Positions 1-7,684 of a stretch of DNA of 64,000 nucleotides are shown here, piece by piece. Every line of letters starts with the position of its first letter. The stretch's first letter is position 1. Below the pieces are notes generated by a model. That model was not told the DNA's origin. It saw only the letters and a program-made list of their open reading frames with translations, and made no database searches. The stretch covers positions 94,608 through 158,607 of the forward strand of contig WGMC01000008.1 of NCBI GenBank assembly GCA_016125265.1, written 5' to 3'. The position numbers were made by a program, and so were the translations under genes. The DNA is from Planctomycetaceae bacterium (GTDB lineage Bacteria > Planctomycetota > UBA1135 > GCA-002686595).

Positions 1-586
1 GGAAGAGGCGACCGGCGAGGCGCTCCAGGGGGCCGCTCTCCAGCCGCGCGGAAGCCGCGGCCAGGTCCAACGGCGGGCTCACCGCGATGGTGGACACGAG
101 GCACTCGGGCAGCCGTTCGCGCACGACGGCGCGCAGCGCGACCGAGCCTCCGAGCGAAAAACCGACGAGGTGCACTCGGTCCAAGCCGAAGCGCTGGGCC
201 AACTGCGTCGCCACACGCACCGGATCGGCACTGAGGGCCGCGTGGTAGGTCGAACGCGACAGCGCCAGGGTGCCTCCGGCGCCCCGGGCGTGCAGCCGCA
301 GCACGCCAAAACCCCGCTCGGCGAAGGCTCGCGCTGCGTCCACCACGTAGCTGGAGGACCCATCGCCGCTCAGTCCATGCAGCAACACCACGGCGGTGGA
401 GCCCCGCCCCGCTCGCCACTGGCCCCGCACCGCAACACCCGGTTCCAGCGCGAACTCGACGGCGAGCGACGGCGGCTCCGCGCCGCGCCACGGGGCCAAC
501 GCGAGCAGCGTCTGGCGCCAGCCTCCGGCCAACGGCGACGGGATGCGCAGCGCAGGCGTGGATGCGGCGATGGCTACGGGGTGCAC
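1..586 (-). CDS. Alpha/beta hydrolase (C-terminus off window)
   Basis: This is a serine hydrolase of the alpha/beta fold, YheT/EMB8-like in style. On the minus strand the frame reads an oxyanion-type motif LLHGLSGDGSSSYV followed by a nucleophile elbow GFSLGGS, with the Ser as likely nucleophile. The acid and His of the triad lie beyond the window edge, so the gene is partial at its 3' end. The GTG at 586 is used; a TTG at 592 directly after an in-frame stop is the alternative. It is divergent from the radical SAM gene at 623, so the two share a very short promoter region. The substrate cannot be told from the sequence. Confidence 0.75.
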   Translation of the reverse strand, partial: MHPVAIAASTPALRIPSPLAGGWRQTLLALAPWRGAEPPSLAVEFALEPGVAVRGQWRAGRGSTAVVLLHGLSGDGSSSYVVDAARAFAERGFGVLRLHARGAGGTLALSRSTYHAALSADPVRVATQLAQRFGLDRVHLVGFSLGGSVALRAVVRERLPECLVSTIAVSPPLDLAAASARLESGPLERLAGRLF

Positions 587-622
587 GGCCAAAGCCTAGC
601 CCGGGCGGGCTACCATGTCCCC

Positions 623-1504
623 ATGCTGCGCTACGAGGGGACGCTCTACCGGCCGCCGTCCGAGGGGAACAGCCTGATCCTGCAAGCGACGATCGGCTGC
701 TCGTACAACGAATGTGCGTTCTGCGCGATGTACCGGGACAAGCGTTTCCGCGTGCGTCCGATCGCCGAGCTCGAGAGCGAGATCACGTGGGCGCGCGACG
801 AGTTCGGGCCCAGTGTGCGCAAGGTGTTCCTGGCCGACGGGGACGCGTTGATCGCCAAGAAGAGCTTTCTGTTGGCGGTGCTGCACGCGCTGCGCGCGGC
901 CTTCCCCGACTTGCAGCGTGTCTCCTGTTACGCCTCGCCCCAGGCCCTGGCCGTGCGTTCGGTCGAGGAGATGGACGAGCTGCGCCGGGCGGGCCTGACC
1001 CAGTACTACCTGGGGATCGAGAGCGGCCACGACGCGGTGCTCGCGAAACTGACGAAGGGCGTGGACGCGGCCGAGATGGTGCGGGTGGCGCAGAAGGCCC
1101 ACGCGGCCGGTGTGCGTTTGTCGGTGATGATCCTGCTGGGCGCAGGTGGTCGCGCGTTGTCGCGCGAACACGCGCTCGCTTCCGCCGATGTGGTGAACCA
1201 GATCCAACCGCGGTTCGTTTCGACCCTCGTGATGACACCCGTCGAAGGCACACCCTTGGGAGACTGGGACGCGCGCGGCGAGGTGGAGCACCTGGAACCG
1301 ATCGAACTCGCGCGCGAACTGCACACCTTCCTCGGGGCCCTGGAACTCGAAGGCTCGGTCTTTCGCTCCAACCACGCCAGCAACTACCTGGCTCTCGGCG
1401 GCAGCTTGCCGAAGGACAAGGCCGCGTTGCTCGCCGCGCTCGAACGGGTGCTCGCCCGCCCCGAACGCGCGTCGTTCCGACCCGACTGGTCGCGCGGTCT
1501 ATAG
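623..1504 (+). CDS. Radical SAM protein with CX4CX2C cluster motif
   Basis: The protein is about 293 aa. Near residues 25-35 it reads GCSYNECAFCAMYRDKRFR, so the three cluster cysteines are spaced CX4CX2C rather than the classical CX3CX2C. Downstream are a YYLGIESGHD motif, typical of the SAM-binding barrel, and MILLGAGG. No B12-binding or auxiliary-cluster domain is visible. I chose ATG 623 because homology-like sequence starts there; the upstream open frame is antisense to the neighbouring hydrolase. It converges on dapF, and the palindrome CTATAG at 1499-1504 supplies the stop codon for both genes. The reaction is unknown. Confidence 0.82.
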   Translation: MLRYEGTLYRPPSEGNSLILQATIGCSYNECAFCAMYRDKRFRVRPIAELESEITWARDEFGPSVRKVFLADGDALIAKKSFLLAVLHALRAAFPDLQRVSCYASPQALAVRSVEEMDELRRAGLTQYYLGIESGHDAVLAKLTKGVDAAEMVRVAQKAHAAGVRLSVMILLGAGGRALSREHALASADVVNQIQPRFVSTLVMTPVEGTPLGDWDARGEVEHLEPIELARELHTFLGALELEGSVFRSNHASNYLALGGSLPKDKAALLAALERVLARPERASFRPDWSRGL

Positions 1505-2407
1505 GCCTTCGACGTCGAGTTCGAAGTGGCCCCAGAAGACCCGTTCGACGGGTCCGCCGAGCCACACCATCCCGTCCTCGGCGATGGTCACCCGCAACTC
1601 GCCGCCGGGCATGCGCACCCGTTGCTCCACACCGAGCGGCAGGTCGAGCAGGTACGTGAGTGCGACCACGGACGCGCAGGCGCCCGACCCACAGGCCGCC
1701 GTTTCGCCCGTGCCCCGTTCGAAGGTGCGCTGTTCGATGGCCCCGTCCTCGGCGAGACGCACGAAACTGGCGTTCACACGCTCGGGGAACGCGGGATGTG
1801 CTTCGAGCGGCGGGCCGAGCGCTGCGAGGTCCAACTCGGCTGGGGAGTGCACCAACGGCAACACCAGATGCGGATTGCCCATCGACAGGGCCAGCCCCTC
1901 CCAGATCTCGCCCGCCGCGTCGAGGGCGATCTCCCAAGGCGTCGTGCCGCCTTCAGAAAACACGCGCGTCCGCGAGGGATCCATGGGGATGCGCTCCGCC
2001 TCGAAGCGGGGTCGGCCGATGGCCACCATCGCGGCTCCCTCGGCCGCAATGCGCACCGCATGCACGCCGCTGTCGCTGGCCAACTGGTAGTGCTCGCGTC
2101 CGGGCGCCGATCCGAAGTGGCCCGAATAGAGCCCCGCGCCCACGCAGCGCAGCGCGTTGCCACACAGCGCCCCACGCGAACCATCGCCGTTGAACATCAA
2201 GAGCCGCAATTCCACACCCGCGTCGACGTCGAGCAGCACCAAACCGTCGGCGCCAATTCCCGTGTGCTGCGCGGAGAGCCGGCGGGCGAGTTCGGGCGCC
2301 CGCTCCAGCAGCCGATGGGCGGTTTCCTGGGACACCCGCGACAGCTCGACGAAGACGTAGTCGTTGCCCGCCCCGTGCCACTTCGAAAAGGGAACTTGCT
2401 CGCCCAT
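1499..2407 (-). CDS. dapF: Diaminopimelate epimerase
   Basis: DapF interconverts LL- and meso-diaminopimelate, a late step of lysine and peptidoglycan precursor synthesis in the cytoplasm. The 302-aa protein starts with KWHGAGNDYV and has both catalytic cysteines in their usual contexts: Cys82 in GALCGNALRC and Cys239 in GTGETAACGSGAC. The length is slightly above the 270-280 aa common in the family. ATG 2407 sits just before the conserved N-terminus; earlier in-frame starts would add a low-complexity, non-conserved leader. It ends in the convergent palindromic stop shared with the radical SAM gene. Its presence implies DAP-type cell wall or lysine synthesis. Confidence 0.95.
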   Translation of the reverse strand: MGEQVPFSKWHGAGNDYVFVELSRVSQETAHRLLERAPELARRLSAQHTGIGADGLVLLDVDAGVELRLLMFNGDGSRGALCGNALRCVGAGLYSGHFGSAPGREHYQLASDSGVHAVRIAAEGAAMVAIGRPRFEAERIPMDPSRTRVFSEGGTTPWEIALDAAGEIWEGLALSMGNPHLVLPLVHSPAELDLAALGPPLEAHPAFPERVNASFVRLAEDGAIEQRTFERGTGETAACGSGACASVVALTYLLDLPLGVEQRVRMPGGELRVTIAEDGMVWLGGPVERVFWGHFELDVEGL

Positions 2408-2657
2408 GGCGCCGCCAAGGCTAACGCAGCCGGCCCGCGGCACGCCATACGTGCCCGTGCGCGAACTTCCGCGAACCGCGCATGGCGGGGGGAGCACCCT
2501 CGGAGCCGATTCCGTTGGTAGATCCTGCGCACGTCCGCAGCGCCGAGGGCCCCAAACGAGCGCGGGGCCGCCGCGTTCCCCCGCGGCGGCCCCGTCTCCA
2601 CGTAGCGTGGCCATTGGGCCGCGCCCCCCCCGGGGAGCGGCCCTGGATGTTGCGCGA

Positions 2658-3590
2658 TCAGCGGCGCGGCTGAAGCCCGGTGTGGGGCAGTTCGTAGATC
2701 GCGTCGAACTCGTCGGTGTCGACCACTTCCCGCTCGAGCACGGCGCGTGCGCGGGTCGTGGCGTCCAGCTCGAACCGCGCTTGGTCCTCGTAGCCCAGGC
2801 GCTTCTGGTCGTTCGAAAGCACTTGCAACTCGGCCTCTTGGCGCGTGCGCACTTCGCTCAGCTTCCCGACCACGTGGTCGAGGCTCACCGCTTCGAAGCG
2901 ACCGGCCTGTTCGAGGGTCTTCTTGCGGTCGTTCATCATGTCGATCAGGCGTTCGTTGCGGGCGATGGTGTCCACTTGGCGCTCGATCTGCCACAACTGG
3001 GCTTGGAACTGGGCGCGTTCGGTTTCGACTTGCAGCAGGGCCTCTTCGAGGCGCACGGCCTGGTCGTCGAGGTACTCGAGGTCGCGGGTCGCGTCGGCGG
3101 CGCGGGCGGCGTAGACGAACCGGGTTTGGCGCACCTGCTCGTGGCGGGCTTGCAGTTGGTTGAGCCCCGCATCGGCGCCGTCAAAGCGGGCGCGGCCCGT
3201 GCTGGCCATCTTGTGCTGGCGGCCAGCCATGGCGGTGGCGAGCTCCTGTTCGAGTTGCTGGATGTCCGCGTCGGCAAGCTCGACGACGCGCTCGGAGATC
3301 GCGCGCTCGCGCTCGAGCTGGCGCATCTGCTCGCGCAGTTCCCCGAGGTCGCCGCCGAGGGCCGCAACGCGCTTGGGGTATTCCTTTTCCAGTTCGCGCA
3401 ACTGGGCGCGCAGGGCCGTCGGGTCGTCGATGTTGCGGTCGATGACCGAGATGATCTGGCCCTTGGCGTGTTGGGCCATGGCGGCGGTGCGCTCGCGGCC
3501 AGCCACGGCCAGGCTGGTACCAACGGTGGCGGCCGCGACGAGGCCGCCGAGGACGACGATGCGGGCAGTGCCCTTGAGGATCGAAAACAT
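2658..3590 (-). CDS. Membrane-anchored coiled-coil protein
   Basis: This 310-aa protein is of unknown function. Residues about 8-32 form one hydrophobic segment (ARIVVLGGLVAAATVGTSLAVAG), an uncleaved anchor or signal. The rest is almost wholly charged heptad-like sequence rich in Glu, Arg, Gln and Leu, including ALRAQLRELEKEYPKRVAAL, which predicts long coiled coils. It resembles PspA-like or tropomyosin-like architecture only in general character, and I see no diagnostic motif. It is divergent from the sigma-factor gene at 3783. A structural or scaffolding role at the envelope is possible but unproven. Confidence 0.75.
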   Translation of the reverse strand: MFSILKGTARIVVLGGLVAAATVGTSLAVAGRERTAAMAQHAKGQIISVIDRNIDDPTALRAQLRELEKEYPKRVAALGGDLGELREQMRQLERERAISERVVELADADIQQLEQELATAMAGRQHKMASTGRARFDGADAGLNQLQARHEQVRQTRFVYAARAADATRDLEYLDDQAVRLEEALLQVETERAQFQAQLWQIERQVDTIARNERLIDMMNDRKKTLEQAGRFEAVSLDHVVGKLSEVRTRQEAELQVLSNDQKRLGYEDQARFELDATTRARAVLEREVVDTDEFDAIYELPHTGLQPRR

Positions 3591-3782
3591 GGCGGTGGTG
3601 GTTGAGGGGTGGATCGGCAACGGGGCCGGGCACCGGGCCGGGCTCAGCAGCGTTGTTGGGAGCCCTGCGGCGGCCGTTTCACGAATCCGCGGGGAATCCG
3701 CGCGCAGGGGACGTGGCGCTCTCCCAACCCCCGCTCCCGCCGCCACCGACCGCGATCGGCGAGTGGTACGATCCCCTTCGCC

Positions 3783-4535
3783 ATGCCCCAGGACCTCTCC
3801 ACCGGCTTCATCGGCCGCCTCCGCGCCCGGGACCCCAAGGCGTGGTTCGAGCTGTGGGAGACCTTTGGACCGGTGCTTTCGGCCCAGTTGCGGCGCTGGG
3901 GCCGGGGTCGCATCGGCCCCGAGACGGTCCAGGACATGTCGCAGGAGACCCTGGCGGCGCTCGCCCAGGCCATCGACAGCCACGACCCCAGTCGGGGGGT
4001 GCGTTTTTCCACCTGGCTGCTGGCGATCGCCCGCTACACCCTTTCGGACGAGTTCGACCGCCGCAACGCCCAGAAGCGCGGCGAAGGGCGCAAACCCGTC
4101 GAGCTGGACGAGCTGTTCGCGCCCGGCGCGGACATGCCGAGTCCGGACGAGGATTACCACCGCCTGGTGCTGGGCGCCAAGGTGGACGCCGCCGTGCGCC
4201 GGGTCGAGCGCGAATCCGAGTTCCTGGACTTCGAAGTCTTCCGCATGCGGGTCCTGGAGGGCCAGAGCGGCGTCCAGGTCGCCACGTCCCTCGGCACCAG
4301 CGAGGCCACCATCAGCCGCCGCCTCGCGCGGGTGCGCGACAACCTGCGCGCCCAACTGGCCGAGGTGGTGGGGCAGTACAGCTTCGGTCCCGACGATCTC
4401 GAGGACCTGGCGCGAAACGGAATCGACCTCTCTCCCAACAAGGCGTCGGACGCCCTCTTCGACGAGGCCGTGGGCGAGGTGCACCGGCGCTACGTGGCGC
4501 AGCGCGCTTTGCTCGACTCGGCCTCCCGAGGGTGA
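3783..4535 (+). CDS. ECF-type RNA polymerase sigma factor
   Basis: The 250-aa protein has a sigma region 2 (residues about 20-85, with VQDMSQETLAALAQAI and the FSTWLLAIARYTLSDEFDRR segment) and a region 4 helix-turn-helix (residues about 150-190, GVQVATSLGTSEATISRRLARVR). A tail of about 60 aa follows region 4 with no motif I recognise. ATG 3783 directly precedes the conserved start. The gene lies about 90 bp upstream of a membrane-bound Ser/Thr kinase on the same strand, an arrangement that suggests the kinase or its signal controls this factor. No anti-sigma factor gene is adjacent. Confidence 0.88.
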   Translation: MPQDLSTGFIGRLRARDPKAWFELWETFGPVLSAQLRRWGRGRIGPETVQDMSQETLAALAQAIDSHDPSRGVRFSTWLLAIARYTLSDEFDRRNAQKRGEGRKPVELDELFAPGADMPSPDEDYHRLVLGAKVDAAVRRVERESEFLDFEVFRMRVLEGQSGVQVATSLGTSEATISRRLARVRDNLRAQLAEVVGQYSFGPDDLEDLARNGIDLSPNKASDALFDEAVGEVHRRYVAQRALLDSASRG

Positions 4536-4626
4536 TTCCAAGGCGGACTCCCGGCGGTCGGGTGCCGCCCGGATGTCCCTCGACCCTCCCGGACGCGCGC
4601 CGGGCCCATAGCGAGCACCCCCCAAC

Positions 4627-7005
4627 GTGGCTATCGGTCAGCTCCTCCTCATGTTCCTGCTCGGCGCCCTGGCCCTGGGCCTCGGGGTGGCGCTCGTGTG
4701 GGTCGCGTTCCGCGTCACGGTCGGGACCGCCAAGGGCATCGGCGCCCTGGTCGGAGGCCTGTTCGCGCTCGTTCGGCACATCCTGCGCCACCTGATCGGC
4801 ATCGTCGTGGAGCTGGTCCGGGCGGTCGGGGCCCTGATCGCGGCCCTCCTGCTGCCGCTGGCGGTTCTGTTCCAGGTGGGCCGCGGACGGTGGAGCCAGA
4901 GCCGGCACTACGGAACGGCACTCACGGACGAGCTGGGGAACGCCGCCGCCGCGCTCTACCGTGCCACCCTGGCCCACCCGCTGAAACTCGTGGGACTCGG
5001 TGGCCTCCTGGAGGGTGTCGAGCAGCGTGTGCCCGAGGTGATGGCCGCCGCGCCGGGCCCGGACGCGCCCAAGGCCGGCCCCAAGAAGGCCTTCGACGGC
5101 TACGTGATCACCGGCTCCCTGCCCGCGGGCGGGTCCGGTGCCAAGCTTTGGATCGCCCGCCCCACGGAAGCCAAGCAGGCCGCCCTTGCAGCCCAGTTCG
5201 CCGCGGCGCCCGCGGAGGTGGTGATCAAGTCCTTCGACCTGGCCGCGGGGTCCACCCTGCCCCAGATCGTGCGTGAAAATCGCGCCCTCGAAGCCGCGCG
5301 ACGCCTGGGTCTGGTGCTCGAACACCAGATGACTCAGGACCGCTTCCACTACGTGATGCCGTACGTGGCGGGCGCGGACCTGTCGGAGGTCGCGCGCCGC
5401 ATGCACGGCCGCGCCGGCCCGGAGGGCCTCGACGAGGCGGGTCTGCGCACGGTCACGGGCTACGCGGCGGGTCTTCTCGACATCCTCGCGCGTTTCCACG
5501 CGGCCGGCCTTTGGCACAAGGACATCAAGCCCAGCAACATCATCGTAGGCGAGGGGCGTGTGGAGCTCGTCGACCTAGGTCTCGTCACGCCGCTCGCGTC
5601 GGCGATGACGCTGACCACCCACGGCACCGAGTACTACCGCGACCCGGAGATGGTCCGCCTCGCCATGCGGGGCGTGAAGGTGCACGAGGTCGATGGGGTC
5701 AAGTTCGACCTCTACTCGGCGGGTGCGGTGCTCTACTTCCTGATCGAGCACAGCTTCCCCGCCCACGGCAGCCTGTCGGCGGTGACGAAGCGTTGCCCCG
5801 AAGCGCTGCGCTGGATCGTGCGGCGCGCCATGGCGAGCCTCGACAGCCGCTACGGCTCTGCGGGCGAGATGCTGCACGACCTGTTGGCGGTGGTCGCGGC
5901 GAAGGACGCGTTTGCCCTGCGCCCCGCCGACCTGCCGTCGATGGGCGGCCGTGCGGTCGAAGTCGAGCGCGCTGTCGCTGCGGGCGAGCCGAACTCGTGG
6001 CGCCAGGCGTCGATGCCGCGCCCGAGCCCCGCGTACGTGCACCAGCCGGTGCATGCGGCAGCGGCCGCCCCCGCATCGGCCCGCCGTCCCGCACCCGTCG
6101 GCGCCGCGGGCGAGTCCCGTGGCAAGCGCAGCACCGGTTGGGCAGGTGTGGCGATCGCGTTGGGGCTGTTCATGGCCATGTTGGTCCTTGGCGCGTTCGC
6201 CATGCTGTGGGTTATGCCGGCGAGATTCGACGGCGGCTCGTCGCGGCACATGGTCGAAGGCTCCTGGCCCATGCCGACCCCTGCTCGGACCCAGCGTCAG
6301 TTGGAGAGCGCCCAGGCAGCGGTCGAAGCCGCGCGAGAGGAGGCGGAGGTCCTGCGGGCCCAGGCGCTCGGCCTCGCTGGGTCCACGCGCGCCGACGGCG
6401 AAATGCCGATCTTGCGCCTCGATCCCAAGCGCGAAGGGCGCAATCCCGCGGCCCTCGACGTGGCTCGCGACGCCGCGCAGCGTTTCGATGGTTTCGCACT
6501 GGGCCTCCTTCCTGGCGGTCCTAGCCCGAGCCGCAGTCCCGAGTTCGCCGCGTTCGCCGAACGGCTCGTGGAGCTGGGTCCGATCGACGTGATCGGTGTC
6601 GAGTACGGGCGCACCTCGGACAACATCGAGCTCTGGGCCCAACTGCGCGCCGCGGCCGGCCTGTCCGGCGTGCGCGACGACGCGGCGGCCGAGCGGCTTG
6701 TGGCGATGCTGCGGGAGGGCTCCGACTTGGACGGTGTGCTCTGGTACGAACCCGCCGCGGATGGCAAGTCGGTGGAAGCGCGGCTCCTTGTGACCGATCG
6801 TTCCCACCAGTCGATCTGGGGCCTGCTGCAAGCGGTGTGGATCGCGGAGTCGGCTCCTCGACCCGCGCCCACCTCGGCCGCGCCGTCCCCTGCGCCGGCC
6901 GCACCGTCCCCTGCGTCGGCCGCCTCGTCCGTGCCGAAACCGCCCGCCGCCCCGCCCTTGCCGGCCAGCACCTCGGCCAAGGCCGGATCCGGCCCGCGCC
7001 GCTGA
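4627..7005 (+). CDS. Membrane Ser/Thr protein kinase, divergent motifs
   Basis: The 792-aa protein begins at GTG 4627. Residues about 1-30 and 40-85 are strongly hydrophobic. A kinase domain follows: a glycine-rich loop near 163-172 (GSLPAGGSGAK), a lysine at about 201 in EVVIKSF, a catalytic loop near 296 (HKDIKPSNIIV, so HKD in place of HRD), and DLG in place of DFG near 316. A further transmembrane helix lies at about 505-531, followed by a predicted exported domain and a Pro/Ala-rich tail. The membrane topology therefore brackets a cytoplasmic kinase. Phospho-transfer is plausible since the K, D and N are present, but it is untested. It is probably co-regulated with the upstream sigma factor. 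Confidence 0.85.
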   Translation: MAIGQLLLMFLLGALALGLGVALVWVAFRVTVGTAKGIGALVGGLFALVRHILRHLIGIVVELVRAVGALIAALLLPLAVLFQVGRGRWSQSRHYGTALTDELGNAAAALYRATLAHPLKLVGLGGLLEGVEQRVPEVMAAAPGPDAPKAGPKKAFDGYVITGSLPAGGSGAKLWIARPTEAKQAALAAQFAAAPAEVVIKSFDLAAGSTLPQIVRENRALEAARRLGLVLEHQMTQDRFHYVMPYVAGADLSEVARRMHGRAGPEGLDEAGLRTVTGYAAGLLDILARFHAAGLWHKDIKPSNIIVGEGRVELVDLGLVTPLASAMTLTTHGTEYYRDPEMVRLAMRGVKVHEVDGVKFDLYSAGAVLYFLIEHSFPAHGSLSAVTKRCPEALRWIVRRAMASLDSRYGSAGEMLHDLLAVVAAKDAFALRPADLPSMGGRAVEVERAVAAGEPNSWRQASMPRPSPAYVHQPVHAAAAAPASARRPAPVGAAGESRGKRSTGWAGVAIALGLFMAMLVLGAFAMLWVMPARFDGGSSRHMVEGSWPMPTPARTQRQLESAQAAVEAAREEAEVLRAQALGLAGSTRADGEMPILRLDPKREGRNPAALDVARDAAQRFDGFALGLLPGGPSPSRSPEFAAFAERLVELGPIDVIGVEYGRTSDNIELWAQLRAAAGLSGVRDDAAAERLVAMLREGSDLDGVLWYEPAADGKSVEARLLVTDRSHQSIWGLLQAVWIAESAPRPAPTSAAPSPAPAAPSPASAASSVPKPPAAPPLPASTSAKAGSGPRR

Positions 7006-7065
7006 ACCGCCGTTTGCGCGACCCTTGGGGCGGGCCTTCAGCCCTTGTCTTTCCTCTCTCCAGAA

Positions 7066-7084
7066 CCTGGGGCGTTGCCCCAGG
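7066..7084. repeat. Hairpin copy 1 of the repeat island
   Basis: Perfect 8-bp stem CCTGGGGC/GCCCCAGG with a 3-nt GTT loop. It follows the kinase gene by about 60 bp, so it could also act as a transcription-end structure, though there is no T-run. Confidence 0.7.
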
Positions 7085-7323
7085 CTACTATGGGGCGCGC
7101 CGTTGGCGCGCAGGAGCTCTGTTCGCTCCCACCCCTCGCGTGAGCTCACCGCACGAGTTCGTGCCGTGCGATCGTCGCCTGCCATCATCGCGCGAGCCCA
7201 TCGCCTGCCATCGATGCGCGCGCTCGTGGCGTGCGATCGGTGCGCGGGGCGGCGCGTTAGAGCGGTGCGTGGGGGCGTCGCGCGCGTGGGGGGCGGAAGG
7301 GGCAACGCCCCGTCCGATCGTAG

Positions 7324-7342
7324 CCTGGGGCAACGCCCCAGG
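7324..7342. repeat. Hairpin copy 2 of the repeat island
   Basis: The same stem CCTGGGGC/GCCCCAGG with loop AAC, in inverted orientation relative to copy 1 and followed by a GGGCTGAAGGCCCGG box. Confidence 0.7.
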
Positions 7343-7445
7343 TGATGGGACGATGCTCGCCCGGGCTGAAGGCCCGGCCCATTGCGGAGCGGCGACGCTC
7401 AGCGCGCGAGCAACTCCGGCGGCAGCGGCCAGAGGGCCAGATCTG

Positions 7446-7562
7446 TGCGTGCGATAGTTCCGTGCGGTGGTTCCGTGCGATCAGTGCGTGCGATCGGTGC
7501 GTGCGATCAGTGCGTGCGATCGGTGCGTGCGATCGGTGCGTGCGATCGGTGCGTGGGGGCGT
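7446..7562. repeat. 13-bp tandem repeat (minisatellite), about 9 units
   Basis: The unit is TGCGTGCGATCGG, repeated head to tail from 7446. The first three units are diverged, five consecutive units (7485-7549) are near-perfect with a single G/A change, and the last decays into TGCGTGGGGGCGT. A period of 13 is not a multiple of 3, and no gene covers it. Degenerate copies of the same words occur at about 7160-7275 in the sister half of the island. Confidence 0.85.
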
Positions 7563-7608
7563 CGCGCGCGCGGGGGTCTGAAAGGGGCAACGCCCCGCCC
7601 GATCGTAG

Positions 7609-7627
7609 CCTGGGGCAACGCCCCAGG
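7609..7627. repeat. Hairpin copy 3 of the repeat island
   Basis: Perfect stem CCTGGGGC/GCCCCAGG with loop AAC, directly downstream of the stop of the MCE-domain gene (minus strand). It is followed by AAGGGCTGAAGGCCC, the counterpart of the box near 7032. Confidence 0.7.
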
Positions 7628-7684
7628 TTTCGGTGAGAGGGAAGGCAAGGGCTGAAGGCCCGACCCATCGTGGAGGGTCGGCGG

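Larger units (their letters stand above)
7006..7684. repeat. Non-coding repeat island between kinase and pqi-like genes
   Basis: There is no credible gene here. The region is built from three related arms of about 60 bp: one near 7030-7088 on one strand, and two in inverted orientation near 7320-7382 and 7604-7672. Each arm joins a GGGCCTTCAGCCC-type box to a hairpin of CCTGGGGC/GCCCCAGG. Between the arms are 13-bp tandem repeats. A block beginning GCGTGGGGGCGTCGCGCGCG and running into the hairpin arm occurs twice as a direct repeat (about 7267-7343 and 7551-7628), so the unit has been duplicated. The look is that of a dispersed extragenic element. Confidence 0.8.

Noticed and set aside
7446..7562. 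Tandem repeats as a CRISPR array
   Set aside because: The 13-bp units are contiguous with no spacers, and no cas genes are present.
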